64,000 nt of DNA from Castellaniella sp049650445 (GCF_049650445.1 NZ_JBASAD010000020.1:1-64000), one strand, 5' to 3'; positions 48,635 to 58,313 are shown, counted from the stretch's first letter. The notes: a model not told the origin generated them from the sequence alone. Numbers and translations are program-made.

Positions 48635-50116
48635 ATGAAGACCTGGATGCGGCGCGCGGGCGCGGGCCTGAGCCTGGCCGGCGCTCTGGCGGCCGGCGTG
48701 CCGCCCGCCTGGGGCCAGCCCATGGGCCTGCCCTCGATGGGGGCAGCCTCGTCGGCGGAACTGTCCCCGGCGGTGGAACGTACCCTGGGCCAGGCCATCA
48801 TGGAACAAGGCCGCCAGGATCCCACCTACATCGGCGACCTGGACGTGAATCAGTACCTGACCGTGCTCGGTCGGCGGCTGGCCGCCCATGCGCCGCAGGC
48901 TCTGGTTCAGGAGATCACCGTGTTCGCCGTGCGCGATCCCTCGATCAACGCCTTCGCACTGCCGGGTGGCTACATCGGCGTGAACAGCGGCCTGGTGGTC
49001 GGCGCGCAGAGCGAATCCGAACTGGCCGGCGTGCTGGCCCACGAAATCGGCCACGTCATGCAGCGCCACATCGCCCGGGGCATCGCTCAGCAATCCCAGG
49101 GCACGGGCATCATGGTGGCCAGCCTGATCGGTGCCCTGCTGGCAGCGCTGGCCGGGCAGGGCGACCTCGCCATGGGCGTGGCCACCTTCGGCCAGGCGGC
49201 TGCCATCGACCAGCAGCTCGGTTTTTCCCGGGGCGCCGAGCAGGAAGCCGACCGGGCCGGGCTGCAGATGATGCGCCAGGCGGGCTTCGACCCCCAGGGC
49301 ATGCTGGACATGTTCCGCCGTCTGATGAACGCCTCGCGCCTGAACGAAGGCACGGGTGGTGGTTACGCCTCGACTCACCCGCTGTCCATCCAGCGTCTGT
49401 CGGACCTGGAAAACCGGATCGAAGGTCATTCCGCTGCGGCAGTGAAGGCTGATCCCGAATTCTGGTTCGTGCGCGCGCGCCTGGCCCTGATCCAGGCACG
49501 TGACCATGCCGACCAGCAGCGTCTGCGGCAGACCTTGAGCGGCGAGGCGCGCGATCTGCAGGGCGCTCGCCAGGCGGCCGCGCTGTTCGGTCTGGCCGCG
49601 CTGGACAAGGCGGCGGGCAATCTGGCCGGCGCGCGTTCGCAACTGGACCAGGCGCAGTCCGTGCAGGCAGCGCCGCAATTGGACATGCTGGCGATCCAGC
49701 TGGCCGGCGCCCAGAGCCCCGCCGCCGCTGTGGACGTTTCGGCAGCGGCCTGGAAGCGCTGGCCCCGCAGTCAGGGCGTGGCCGACGGGCGCGCCCGTGC
49801 CCTGCAGAAGGCAGGTCAGAACGAGGCCGCCGCCACGTTCCTCCAGGCCGTCGTCAAACAATGGCCGGACACGCCGGAATTCCAGAAACTGCTGGCGACC
49901 AGCTTGCAGCGCCTGGGGCGCGAAATCGAGGCCCACGAAGCCATGGCAAGCTATTTCGAGCAGACCGGCGCCTTGCCCACGGCGGTCGAACATCTGCAGC
50001 AGGCGCGCAGCCAGTCCAAGGATTTCTACGTCCAGTCGCGGCTGGACATGCGTATCCGCGCCCTGCGTGAACGCCTGGACAATCAGCGCGCGCTGCTGGA
50101 ACCGTTCAAGAAATGA
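48635..50116 (+). CDS. bepA: M48-family metalloprotease with TPR tail (BepA-like)
   Basis: This periplasmic protease/chaperone is related to BepA (YfgC), which monitors outer-membrane protein assembly. The 493-residue precursor has a signal peptide (GLSLAGALAAGVPPAWG, cleavage before QPMG). The zinc site is HEIGH (136-140), with the third ligand in SRGAEQEADRAG. A C-terminal series of helical repeats (about 280-490) is of TPR type. ATG 48635 follows an AAAGGA site and suits the signal peptide better than an upstream GTG at 48617. It lies 31 bp after the CtaG gene. Confidence 0.91.
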   Translation: MKTWMRRAGAGLSLAGALAAGVPPAWGQPMGLPSMGAASSAELSPAVERTLGQAIMEQGRQDPTYIGDLDVNQYLTVLGRRLAAHAPQALVQEITVFAVRDPSINAFALPGGYIGVNSGLVVGAQSESELAGVLAHEIGHVMQRHIARGIAQQSQGTGIMVASLIGALLAALAGQGDLAMGVATFGQAAAIDQQLGFSRGAEQEADRAGLQMMRQAGFDPQGMLDMFRRLMNASRLNEGTGGGYASTHPLSIQRLSDLENRIEGHSAAAVKADPEFWFVRARLALIQARDHADQQRLRQTLSGEARDLQGARQAAALFGLAALDKAAGNLAGARSQLDQAQSVQAAPQLDMLAIQLAGAQSPAAAVDVSAAAWKRWPRSQGVADGRARALQKAGQNEAAATFLQAVVKQWPDTPEFQKLLATSLQRLGREIEAHEAMASYFEQTGALPTAVEHLQQARSQSKDFYVQSRLDMRIRALRERLDNQRALLEPFKK

Positions 50117-50117
50117 T

Positions 50118-50164
50118 GCGCGCCGGCCGGGCCGCCTGATGCGGTCGGGCGTTCTCCGGCGCGC
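50118..50164. repeat. G/C-rich inverted repeat between convergent genes
   Basis: GCGCGCCGG (50118-50126) pairs with CCGGCGCGC (50156-50164). It fills the gap between the convergent bepA-like and yheT-like genes and could act as a bidirectional hairpin, although no T-run follows. Confidence 0.4.
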
Positions 50165-50176
50165 CGGGGGCGGGAA

Positions 50177-51262
50177 TCAGGTGCCGGTCTCGAAAAACCG
50201 CAGCAGCCGTGCCGGCAGCCAGTGCAGGCTGCCCGGGAACATGCCGGTGACGAAGCCCGCGTGGCCGCCCTGGGCCGGCTGGTGCAGCAACACGTCGTCG
50301 GCCGCGTCCCGCGAACCGGGCAGCGAGGCTTCGGGCACGAAGGGATCGTTGCGGGCGTTCAGGATCAGGACCGGCGTGCGGATCGACGGCAGCAGCGGCA
50401 GGCTGGCTGCGCGGGTCCAGTAGTCCAGCGCGTTGCGGTAGCCGTGCATGGGGGCGGTGTACAGGTCGTCGAATTCACGCAGACTGCGCATGCTTTGGGT
50501 GCGCGACACATCCACCGAGCCGGGGAATTCGCGTGCCTTGTCGAAGATCTTGCGGCGGATGCTGTGCAGAAAGTAGCGGGAATACATCTGCCGTCCCCAG
50601 GCCGTGTCCGAGAGACGCCGGCCGCAGGCGGCCAGGTCCATCGGCACGGAGAGTCCCGCAGCCGCTCGCAGACCGTGCGGGGCGCCGCCCGCTTCGCCCA
50701 GCAGCTTCAGCAGGGCATTGCCGCCCAGCGAGACGCCGGCGGCGTGCAGTCCGGCGCCGGGCAGGCGGGCGCGGACGTGGCTGATGATGAAGTCGATCTC
50801 GGCTGAATCGCCGCTGTAATAGGCCCGCGCCATGCGGTTGGGCACGCCCGAGCAGCCGCGAAAGTGCACCGCCGCCACCACCCAGCCGGCCGCGCGAAAA
50901 TCGTGGGCGATCGCCTGCATGTAGGGGCTCAGGCTGCTGCCCTCCAGGCCGTGGAACAGAATCAGGGCGGGGGCGTCGCCCGCCAGTACGGCCCAATCTG
51001 CGTCTTCGATCCAGCGCCGCGCTGCCGTGCCCACCAGGCCCGGTTCGTGCGGCGAGGCCAGGCCGTCGGCACGCTGATTGGGGTTCAGGCCGGGGCCGCA
51101 CCAGTCCAGGTCGATGAAATCGCCATCCGGTGTATCGACCCGTTCGCGCACGAAGTGCAGGGTGGGGTGCTGGGCGCAGAAGGCCCCATAGAGGGTCTGG
51201 GTGTGGCCGCCCGGCAGCCAGACCGGCACGGGACAGGGGCTGGTGTCGATGCGCGCAGTCAT
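50177..51262 (-). CDS. YheT-family alpha/beta hydrolase
   Basis: This 361-residue predicted esterase is of the AB-hydrolase 4 type. It starts with the family hallmark PVWLPGGHTQTLYGAF (12-27). Next come LILFHGLEGSSLSPYMQAIA (about 100-119, oxyanion region), the nucleophile elbow GVSLGGNALLKLLGE (Ser in VSLGG, about 177-191) and the acid and histidine in NARNDPFVP and GGHAGFV. The substrate is unknown. It is last in the ilvE/zinc-finger/NTF2-like run, 15 bp after the preceding gene. Confidence 0.9.
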   Translation of the reverse strand: MTARIDTSPCPVPVWLPGGHTQTLYGAFCAQHPTLHFVRERVDTPDGDFIDLDWCGPGLNPNQRADGLASPHEPGLVGTAARRWIEDADWAVLAGDAPALILFHGLEGSSLSPYMQAIAHDFRAAGWVVAAVHFRGCSGVPNRMARAYYSGDSAEIDFIISHVRARLPGAGLHAAGVSLGGNALLKLLGEAGGAPHGLRAAAGLSVPMDLAACGRRLSDTAWGRQMYSRYFLHSIRRKIFDKAREFPGSVDVSRTQSMRSLREFDDLYTAPMHGYRNALDYWTRAASLPLLPSIRTPVLILNARNDPFVPEASLPGSRDAADDVLLHQPAQGGHAGFVTGMFPGSLHWLPARLLRFFETGT

Positions 51263-51277
51263 GAGGCTTTGATGGGA

Positions 51278-51700
51278 TCAGTGAAGGGTGCGGGACGGAT
51301 CGGGCCGGTCCAGCCGCTCGGCCTCGCGGGGCGCGGCCGAAGCGTGGTGCACGATCATCCGCCAGCCCTCAGGGCCTTTCTGGTAGATGTTGGTGGTGTA
51401 GAAGCTCAGGGTGTCCTTGCCGCGCGGGGTATCCACCATGATCTGCTCGATCAGTGTGTGGACTGTGGTCATCACCCCGTTCATGGCCTTGACCTGAGCC
51501 GGGAAGGCGCTGAGCGGACCGTTGCTGAAGATTCGTTCCCAGGCTTCCCGGAGGGCCCGGGGGCCGAGGGTGCGCAGGCCTCCGGGATGAATGCAGACCA
51601 CGTCTTCGTCGTCGCTCCAGACGCGCATCATCAGGGCGGCATCGCCCTGGCGCATGGCTTCGTAGAAGGCGTATTCTGCTTCTTCAGGCGTGGGGAACAT
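51278..51700 (-). CDS. NTF2-like (SnoaL/DUF4440-type) protein
   Basis: This 140-residue cone-shaped NTF2-fold protein has EEAEYAFYEAMRQGDAALMM (about 6-25), VWSDDEDVVCIHPGG (about 27-41) and the C-terminal strand TLSFYTTNIYQKGPEGWRMI near 100-119. The HPGG plus the final IVHHAS are typical of the subgroup found in proteobacteria. Such proteins bind small ligands or act in dimerisation, and no catalytic role is evident. ATG 51700 was chosen because the frame upstream overlaps the zinc-finger gene. Confidence 0.78.
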   Translation of the reverse strand: MFPTPEEAEYAFYEAMRQGDAALMMRVWSDDEDVVCIHPGGLRTLGPRALREAWERIFSNGPLSAFPAQVKAMNGVMTTVHTLIEQIMVDTPRGKDTLSFYTTNIYQKGPEGWRMIVHHASAAPREAERLDRPDPSRTLH

Positions 51701-51711
51701 GGGCGGCAGGC

Positions 51712-51921
51712 TTAGTGGCTGTGCGCCTTCTCGCCTTCGCGCAGGGCGTAGCGGGTGCCGCAGTACTGGCAGCGGGCCACCTTGTTCTTGACGATCTCGA
51801 TGTAGATGCGCGGATGCTGGCTCCACAGGGGCGCCTTGGGGCCGGGGCAGTAGACCGGCAGATCGGCGGCGCCGACTTCAACGATGTCCTGGTTGTTGGC
51901 GGTTTCGGGCACGCTGCTCAT
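51712..51921 (-). CDS. Zinc-finger CHCC domain protein
   Basis: This 69-residue protein is a single zf-CHCC domain like the zinc-binding part of mitochondrial NDUFS6. The ligands are Cys25, His36, Cys51 and Cys54 (VYCPGPKAPLWSQHP and ARCQYCGTRYAL). The bacterial homologues are often next to branched-chain aminotransferase or lipid A genes, as here downstream of ilvE. Function in bacteria is not established; a role in complex I or Fe-S/Zn handling is inference. The last residues are EKAHSH. Confidence 0.9.
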   Translation of the reverse strand: MSSVPETANNQDIVEVGAADLPVYCPGPKAPLWSQHPRIYIEIVKNKVARCQYCGTRYALREGEKAHSH

Positions 51922-51983
51922 GGTGTTTCCTGGAAAGGGCCGGGCGGCCATGCCGCCCGGGTTGGGGGTTCGGGATGGGGGAG

Positions 51984-52904
51984 TCAGACTTTCGAGAGCC
52001 AGTGGTGGTATTTCGGCGTCTTGCCGGAAACCGCGTCGAAAAAGGCTTTCTGGAGCTGGGTGGTGATCGGGCCGCGCTCGCCGGCGCCGATCTGGCGGCC
52101 GTCGATTTCGCGGATCGGGGTGACTTCGGCCGCCGTGCCGGTGAAGAAGGCCTCGTCGGCGATGTACAGGTCGTCGCGCGTCAGCCGGCGCGATTCCACC
52201 CGCAGACCCAGATCGGCGGCGATCTGGTGGATGGAAGCCCGGGTGATGCCGGTCAGGGCGCAGGCGATGTCCGGTTCGTAGACCACGCCGTCGCGCACGA
52301 TGAACAGGTTCTCGCCGGAGCCTTCGGCCACGAAGCCCTGGGTGTCCAGCAGAATGGCCTCGTCGTAGCCGTGATCCAGAGCCTCGGCGTTGGCGAGGAT
52401 GGAGTTGGCGTAGGTGCTGGCGATCTTGGCGCGCGGCATGGTGACGTTGACGTGCTGTCGCGCAAAAGAAGAAATCTTGACGCGGATGCCTTGTTTCAGG
52501 GCTTCTTCGCCCAGGTAGGCGCCCCAGGGCCAGGCGGCGATGGCGACGTGCACTGCGGCACCCTTGGGCGAGACGCCCATTTTTTCGGAGCCGTAGAACA
52601 CCAGCGGCCGGATGTAGCAGGATTCCAGCTCGTTGCGGCGCACGACCTCGATCTGGGCCTCGGAGATCGCCTCGCGCGAGAAGGGGATCTTCATCTGGTA
52701 GATGTGCGCCGAGTTGAACAGGCGCTTGGTGTGGTCTTCCAGGCGGAAGATCGCCGTGCCGTGGTCGGTGCGGTAGGCGCGGACGCCTTCGAAGACGGAC
52801 AGGCCGTAGTGCAGCGAATGCGTCAGCACGTGCGTGGTCGCATCGCGCCACGGCACCAGCTTGCCGTCGTACCAGATCACACCGTCTCGATCAGACATGG
52901 ACAT
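51984..52904 (-). CDS. ilvE: Branched-chain amino acid aminotransferase
   Basis: IlvE is the PLP transaminase for Leu, Ile and Val. The 306 residues start MSMSDRDGVIWYDGKLVPW. They carry the fold-type IV features SLHYGLSVFEGVRAY, the PLP lysine in MPRAKIASTYANS, GFVAEGSGENLF and FFTGTAAEVTPIREIDGR. An AGGAG site 6 bp upstream favours ATG 52904. It heads a minus-strand run and diverges from rhlE with a shared promoter region of about 130 bp. Confidence 0.95.
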   Translation of the reverse strand: MSMSDRDGVIWYDGKLVPWRDATTHVLTHSLHYGLSVFEGVRAYRTDHGTAIFRLEDHTKRLFNSAHIYQMKIPFSREAISEAQIEVVRRNELESCYIRPLVFYGSEKMGVSPKGAAVHVAIAAWPWGAYLGEEALKQGIRVKISSFARQHVNVTMPRAKIASTYANSILANAEALDHGYDEAILLDTQGFVAEGSGENLFIVRDGVVYEPDIACALTGITRASIHQIAADLGLRVESRRLTRDDLYIADEAFFTGTAAEVTPIREIDGRQIGAGERGPITTQLQKAFFDAVSGKTPKYHHWLSKV

Positions 52905-52933
52905 CGCCGTCTCCTGGAAATTATCAGGGATAC

Positions 52934-52939
52934 ATTGTA
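52934..52939 (-). promoter_or_regulatory. Candidate -10 box of ilvE
   Basis: TACAAT on the minus strand lies about 30 bp upstream of the ilvE ATG, so the leader would be about 23 nt. No strong -35 is evident. It lies back to back with the rhlE promoter candidate. Confidence 0.45.
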
Positions 52940-52943
52940 CCAA

Positions 52944-52974
52944 TTGCCCGGTCTGCGAAGATGCACGTTAAAAT
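52944..52974 (+). promoter_or_regulatory. Candidate promoter of rhlE
   Basis: TTGCCC (52944-52949) and TTAAAA/TAAAAT (52968-52974) are 18-19 bp apart. The transcript would have a leader of about 50 nt before ATG 53034. The ilvE -10 candidate lies 5 bp to the left on the other strand, so the two promoters are likely to interfere. Confidence 0.45.
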
Positions 52975-53033
52975 AAGAGGTTCATGAACGCGTGGGGCCG
53001 GATTTCCGGGTGCCTGCGCACCTTATCCGACGA

Positions 53034-54425
<1,392 letters not shown>

Positions 54426-54436
54426 TTCGGTATTTT

Positions 54437-54826
54437 CTAGTCTCGCGCCAGCGCGTCCAGGCTGCCGGGGCCGCCCGTCAGCACCGGCAGCTCGGCTGCG
54501 CCGTCGATCAGGCGGCGCAATTGCTCGACGCGCGGCTGCAGTGCGCCCCAGTAGCGGGTGCCGTTCCTGTCCTGCACCAGGATCGTCGGAAAGTTCTCGA
54601 TGTCCTCGTCGCCCAGCCAGTCGGGGCTGTCTTCGACGTCCACCCACAGAAAGGTCCAGTCGGGGTATTCGTCGGCCAGGGCCTCCAGCAGGGGGCGCCA
54701 GGCGTCACAGGTGCGGCACCAGGCGGCGCAGTAGCAGGCCACGCGCTGGCCTGAATCCGTCGATAGCCGGTCGCGCAGGGCGTGCGGGTCGGCGTGCGGG
54801 TCAAACAATTTCATGCAGACAGACAT
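54437..54826 (-). CDS. Thioredoxin-like protein
   Basis: This 129-residue cytoplasmic protein has a thioredoxin fold. The redox motif is AAWCRTCDAWRP (Cys37 and Cys40, CRTC instead of CGPC). A cis-proline is in ENFPTILVQDRNG, and WVDVEDSPDWLGDEDIENFP matches the family. The altered dipeptide suggests a shifted redox potential. The start may be ATG 54826 or ATG 54814; neither has a strong ribosome-binding site. It converges on rhlE with 11 bp between stops. Confidence 0.83.
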   Translation of the reverse strand: MSVCMKLFDPHADPHALRDRLSTDSGQRVACYCAAWCRTCDAWRPLLEALADEYPDWTFLWVDVEDSPDWLGDEDIENFPTILVQDRNGTRYWGALQPRVEQLRRLIDGAAELPVLTGGPGSLDALARD

Positions 54827-54878
54827 CCCGTTCTTTGAATAAGATGATTGTATGGGTTCACAAGGATCATTCCGCCGT

Positions 54879-55670
54879 ATGACGCATCAAGACCTCGCCC
54901 TGCGCGATCCCCGTTCCTCTCATGGCCTGGCGCTGGTCGGGCAGGCCTTTCGCCGTGCCATCGCCAGCCAGTTCCATCCGCGCATGCTCGCGGCCCTGTT
55001 TCTGCCCTTCGTGATCGCCTTCCTGGGGGCGGCGCTGTTGCTGTGGTTCTTCTGGCAGCCGTTGACCGGCTGGCTGGACCAGGAGGCCTCGTCCTGGGGC
55101 CTGTTCAACACCATTGACGGCTGGCTCATCGCCATCGGCCTGTTTTCCCTGAAACTGTGGCTGGTGCCGCTGCTGGCGGCGGGCTTGCTGCTGCCCATGG
55201 CGGGCATTCTGGGCCTGGTGGTCGCCGCCGTGTTCGTCATGCCCATCGCGCTGCACCACCTGGAACGTCGCGATTATCAGGGGCTGGACCGCCAGGGGCG
55301 CAACACCACGGCGCTGGGGCTCTGGAATGCGATCTGGGTCGGGACGCTGTTCTGCCTGGGATGGCTGTTCACCATGCCTTTGTGGCTGATACCGCCCATG
55401 GCGCTGGTGCTGCCGGTGTTCTGGTGGGCCTTCGCGCTGAACCGGATGTTGCGCGTGGACGCCATGATCGAGCACGCCAGCGCGGCCGAGCGCCGGCTGC
55501 TGTGGCGTCGCCACAATCGTCAGCTCTGGCTGATTGCGGCCTGCCTGGCCGTCGTCAATCTGATCCCGCTGTTCTGGCTGGTGATGCCGGTGTTCTCGGC
55601 GCTGGTGTACGCTCACTTCTGTCTGGAATCCATCCGCCGCTTGCGGGCCGAAACCGTCATAGATCTCTGA
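54879..55670 (+). CDS. EI24/CysZ-like inner-membrane protein
   Basis: This 263-residue protein has about five to six membrane segments (MLAALFLPFVIAFLGAALLL; LVPLLAAGLLLPMAGILGLV; WVGTLFCLGWLFTMPLWLIP; LIAACLAVVNLIPLFWLVMP). The pattern and the amphipathic ends resemble the EI24 domain family that includes CysZ, a sulfate permease. Identity is too weak to assign a substrate. An AAGGA 12 bp upstream favours ATG 54879 over ATG 54852. The CinA-type gene follows by 12 bp. Confidence 0.7.
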   Translation: MTHQDLALRDPRSSHGLALVGQAFRRAIASQFHPRMLAALFLPFVIAFLGAALLLWFFWQPLTGWLDQEASSWGLFNTIDGWLIAIGLFSLKLWLVPLLAAGLLLPMAGILGLVVAAVFVMPIALHHLERRDYQGLDRQGRNTTALGLWNAIWVGTLFCLGWLFTMPLWLIPPMALVLPVFWWAFALNRMLRVDAMIEHASAAERRLLWRRHNRQLWLIAACLAVVNLIPLFWLVMPVFSALVYAHFCLESIRRLRAETVIDL

Positions 55671-55682
55671 CCAGGAACTCCG

Positions 55683-56558
55683 ATGCCGAAATCCGTTTTC
55701 CATGACGCCGGCTCGTCTGCTGCGCAGCCCGCCTGTGACGCGCACGCCTGCCCGATTCCCCAGACACCGCCGCGCGTCCGCCTGATTGCCATCGGCGACG
55801 AGATCCTGTCCGGGCGTCGTCAGGACAAGCATTTCTCGCGCCTGATCGAACTGCTGCAGGAACGCGGGATGAGACTGCAGGCCGCCGAATTCATTTCCGA
55901 CGACGAGGACGACATCGTCGAATGCCTGCGTCGCAGCTTTGCCACGCCGGACCTGGTGTTCTGTTGCGGCGGCATCGGCGCCACGCCCGATGACCGCACC
56001 CGGCAGGCCGCTGCGCGTGCCCTGGGTGTGTCGCTGGCGCTGCACCCTGACGCCGAACGCCTCATCGGAGAACGCTGCGCCGAGACGGCCGCCAAGGGCC
56101 AGGGCAGCGCCGACATGTCCACCCCTGAAAATCAGCAGCGGCTGCAGATGGGGGTGTTCCCCGCAGGCTCGGAAATCATCCCGAACAGCTACAACAAGAT
56201 CCCCGGTTTCTTCATCCGCAACCATAGCTTCATGCCCGGTTTTCCGGTGATGGCGCATGCCATGATGGCCTGGACCCTGGATACGCGCTATGCCCGCTGG
56301 CATCACGCCGAGTCCCGGGTCGAGCATTCCTTCCTGGTGTTCGGCCTGCCCGAATCGCGCATCACCCCGGCACTGGAATCGCTGGAACTGTGCTGGGCGG
56401 GCATCCGTGCCTTCAGCCTGCCCAACGTCGGCGACTCGGGGGGGCATCCACACATCGAACTGGGCGTCAAAGGCGCCCCCGAACCTGCCGCCGAGGCCCT
56501 GGCCTGGTTGCGCGCCCAGGTCCTGTCGCTGGGCGGCCGGCTTGATCCTCCGGCCTGA
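55683..56558 (+). CDS. Molybdopterin-binding domain protein (CinA N-terminal type)
   Basis: This 291-residue protein has one MoCF/CinA-type domain: VRLIAIGDEILSGRRQDKHF (about 32-51), LLQERGMRLQAAEFISDDED and the loop VFCCGGIGATPDDRTRQA (about 92-109). The NQQRLQMGVFPAGSEIIPNS segment follows. CinA proteins have a second, nicotinamide-mononucleotide deamidase domain that is missing here. It may hydrolyse ADP-ribose or bind a pterin; the role is unknown. It is coupled to the EI24-like gene. Confidence 0.83.
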   Translation: MPKSVFHDAGSSAAQPACDAHACPIPQTPPRVRLIAIGDEILSGRRQDKHFSRLIELLQERGMRLQAAEFISDDEDDIVECLRRSFATPDLVFCCGGIGATPDDRTRQAAARALGVSLALHPDAERLIGERCAETAAKGQGSADMSTPENQQRLQMGVFPAGSEIIPNSYNKIPGFFIRNHSFMPGFPVMAHAMMAWTLDTRYARWHHAESRVEHSFLVFGLPESRITPALESLELCWAGIRAFSLPNVGDSGGHPHIELGVKGAPEPAAEALAWLRAQVLSLGGRLDPPA

Positions 56559-56660
56559 GCCGATATCGCCTGGCAGACGGCTGCCGGGCGGCCGCCCTGG
56601 ATGGCGTGTTCTTCTACGGAGATCACGCGGGGCAAGCGCCTTGGATGAGCCAGAAAATGC

Positions 56661-56696
56661 TTGCCATGCGTGACGTTTTTTCATAGTATGGAAAAA
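56661..56696 (+). promoter_or_regulatory. Promoter and overlapping inverted repeat of the iclR-type gene
   Basis: TTGCCA (56661-56666) and TAGTAT (56684-56689) are 17 bp apart. A 21-bp inverted repeat (56676-56696, TTTTTTCATA-G-TATGGAAAAA, one mismatch) overlaps the -10. IclR-family operators often have this A/T-flanked palindromic form, so autorepression is likely. Confidence 0.6.
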
Positions 56697-56720
56697 TGGC
56701 GCGCTGCAACAAAAAAACCC

Positions 56721-57545
56721 ATGGCACATCTTCCTCATACCTCCACTCCGTCCAGTGTTTCTGTGCTCACCGCAACCCCTGGCGATCATGGTGCGGTGAC
56801 GATCCAGGTCCTGGATCGCGCCATGCGCATCCTGGACGTCCTGGCCGGACAGCGCGAACCGGTCACCCTGAAGGACCTGTCGGCCGCCACGGGTCTGCAC
56901 GCCTCGACGGCGCATCGCATCCTGGCTGACCTGGCCGTGGGTCGCTACGTCGAACGCGTGGACAGCGGCCTGTATCGCCTGGGCATGCGCCTGCTGGAAC
57001 TGGGCTCGCTGGTCAAGGGGCGGCTGGACGTGCGCGCGGCGGCCATCGGCCCGATGCGCGAACTGCACCGCCAGACCGGCCAGACCGTCAATCTGTCGCT
57101 GGTCCAGGGTGACGAGATCGTCTACATCGAGCGCGCCTGGAGCGAACGCTCCGGCATGCAGGTGGTGCGCGCCATCGGTGGCCGGGCACCGCTGCACCTG
57201 ACCTCCACCGGCAAGCTGTTCCTGTCCGTGTGGGACGCCCGCAGCGTACGCAGCTACGCCATGCGCACGGGGTTGTCCGGCACTACGCGCAACAGCATCA
57301 CCCAGATCGATCAACTGGAACGCGAACTCGCGCTGGTGCGCCGGCACGGCTATTCGCGTGACAACGAGGAACTGGAACTCGGCGTGCGCTGCATCGCGGC
57401 CGGTGTCTACGACGATACCGGGGCGCTGCTGGCCGGGCTGTCCCTGTCGGCCCCCGCCGAACGCATGCGCGACGACTGGATTCCGTTGCTGATGAGCACC
57501 AGCGCCCTCATTTCCGAGGCCCTGGGCTACGAGGCGCAACACTGA
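56721..57545 (+). CDS. IclR-family transcriptional regulator
   Basis: This 274-residue regulator has an N-terminal winged helix (VTIQVLDRAMRILDVLAGQR, LKDLSAATGLHASTAHRILA, GRYVERVDSGLYRLG) and a C-terminal effector domain (about 105-270, VNLSLVQGDEIVYIERAWSE, RAPLHLTSTGKLFLSVWD, GVRCIAAGVYDDTGALLAGL). The Cys in GVRCIAAGV is typical of the effector pocket. ATG 56688 lies inside the predicted promoter and operator, so ATG 56721 is preferred. The target genes are unknown; the phasin gene lies directly downstream. Confidence 0.9.
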   Translation: MAHLPHTSTPSSVSVLTATPGDHGAVTIQVLDRAMRILDVLAGQREPVTLKDLSAATGLHASTAHRILADLAVGRYVERVDSGLYRLGMRLLELGSLVKGRLDVRAAAIGPMRELHRQTGQTVNLSLVQGDEIVYIERAWSERSGMQVVRAIGGRAPLHLTSTGKLFLSVWDARSVRSYAMRTGLSGTTRNSITQIDQLERELALVRRHGYSRDNEELELGVRCIAAGVYDDTGALLAGLSLSAPAERMRDDWIPLLMSTSALISEALGYEAQH

Positions 57546-57553
57546 GTCACATT

Positions 57554-57576
57554 ATTTTGTTGCGTCGCAACAAAAT
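57554..57576. promoter_or_regulatory. 23-bp perfect palindrome upstream of the phasin promoter
   Basis: The arms ATTTTGTTGCG and CGCAACAAAAT are exact complements around one central T. It ends 3 bp before the -35 box of the phasin promoter and begins 8 bp after the iclR-type stop codon. A related GCAACAAAAAAA sequence lies in the iclR leader (56705-56716). It is a candidate site for PhaR, for the IclR protein, or for another regulator. Confidence 0.7.
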
Positions 57577-57579
57577 CAA

Positions 57580-57607
57580 TTGACATCCTTGGTGATTCCT
57601 TTAAAAT
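57580..57607 (+). promoter_or_regulatory. Strong sigma-70 promoter of the phasin gene
   Basis: TTGACA (57580-57585) and TAAAAT (57602-57607) are 16 bp apart, close to consensus. Just after the start point, GCGTT-GCAGCA-AACGC (57618-57633) forms a further small inverted repeat where a repressor such as PhaR could bind. The leader is about 85 nt long. Confidence 0.8.
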
Positions 57608-57698
57608 TTCATTTGTGCGTTGCAGCAAACGCTGCGATCGAGAAGGTGCCGGGCATTGTGCCTCTGAGGAAACCTTCTACCATTGATAAGGAGTCATC

Positions 57699-58268
57699 AT
57701 GAGCGCGAATCAACAATCCCTGCTGGCCACCCAAAAGGCCGTTATCGACAACCTGCTGGCCGTCCAAGGCACGTTCTTCAGCGGCTTTGAAAAGCTGGTC
57801 GACCTGAACCTGAAGGCTACCAAGGCTGCTCTGGAAGACGCCGTCCAGAAGTCCCAGGAAGTCACCGAACTGAAGGACGCCCAGGAACTGCTGGCCTTCA
57901 CCTCTGCCTTCGTGCGTCCGGAACAGGCTGTGGCCTACGGCAAGGACGTCTATGGCATCCTGGCCGGCATCCAGGGCGACCTGAGCAAGCTGGCCGAAGC
58001 CCAACTGGCCGAAGGCCAGCAGCAGGTGTCCGACGCCGTCGAACAGTTTGCCCGTAACGCCCCCACCGGTTCCGAGGGTGCCGTGGCGCTGCTGAAGTCC
58101 TCGCTGGCCACCGCGAACAACGCCTACGAGTCCGCCTCCAAGGCCGCTCGCCAGGCCGCCAGCGCCGCCGAATCGAACTTCGCCGCCGCGACCAACGCCA
58201 CGCTGAAGGCCGCCGCCGACGTCGGCAAGGCCACCAAGACCAGCTCGCGCGCTCGCCGCGCCGCCTGA
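57699..58268 (+). CDS. phaP: Phasin family protein (PHA granule-associated)
   Basis: Phasins coat polyhydroxyalkanoate granules and control their size. The 189 residues are almost wholly helical and rich in Ala, Glu, Lys and Gln. The family core is FSGFEKLVDLNLKATKAALE (24-43), then the SQEVTELKDAQELLAFTSAF repeat-like helix. The C terminus is basic (KTSSRARRAA). An AAGGAG site precedes the ATG. The consensus promoter, good ribosome site and strong terminator suggest high expression, as known for PhaP. It implies that the organism can store PHA. Confidence 0.93.
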   Translation: MSANQQSLLATQKAVIDNLLAVQGTFFSGFEKLVDLNLKATKAALEDAVQKSQEVTELKDAQELLAFTSAFVRPEQAVAYGKDVYGILAGIQGDLSKLAEAQLAEGQQQVSDAVEQFARNAPTGSEGAVALLKSSLATANNAYESASKAARQAASAAESNFAAATNATLKAAADVGKATKTSSRARRAA

Positions 58269-58285
58269 TCGGCCCAGCCAGATCA

Positions 58286-58310
58286 CCCGACCGAGGAAAC
58301 CCCGGTCGGG
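58286..58310 (+). repeat. Hairpin just after the phasin stop
   Basis: CCCGACCG and CGGTCGGG form an 8-bp stem with a 9-base loop, 17 bp downstream of the stop. It may stabilise the abundant phasin mRNA before the terminator. Confidence 0.6.
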
Positions 58311-58313
58311 CGC

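Noticed and set aside
54867..57542. 891-codon open frame antisense to the EI24-like, CinA-type and IclR genes
   Set aside because: It spans three well-supported genes on the other strand and has shadow composition with no domain.
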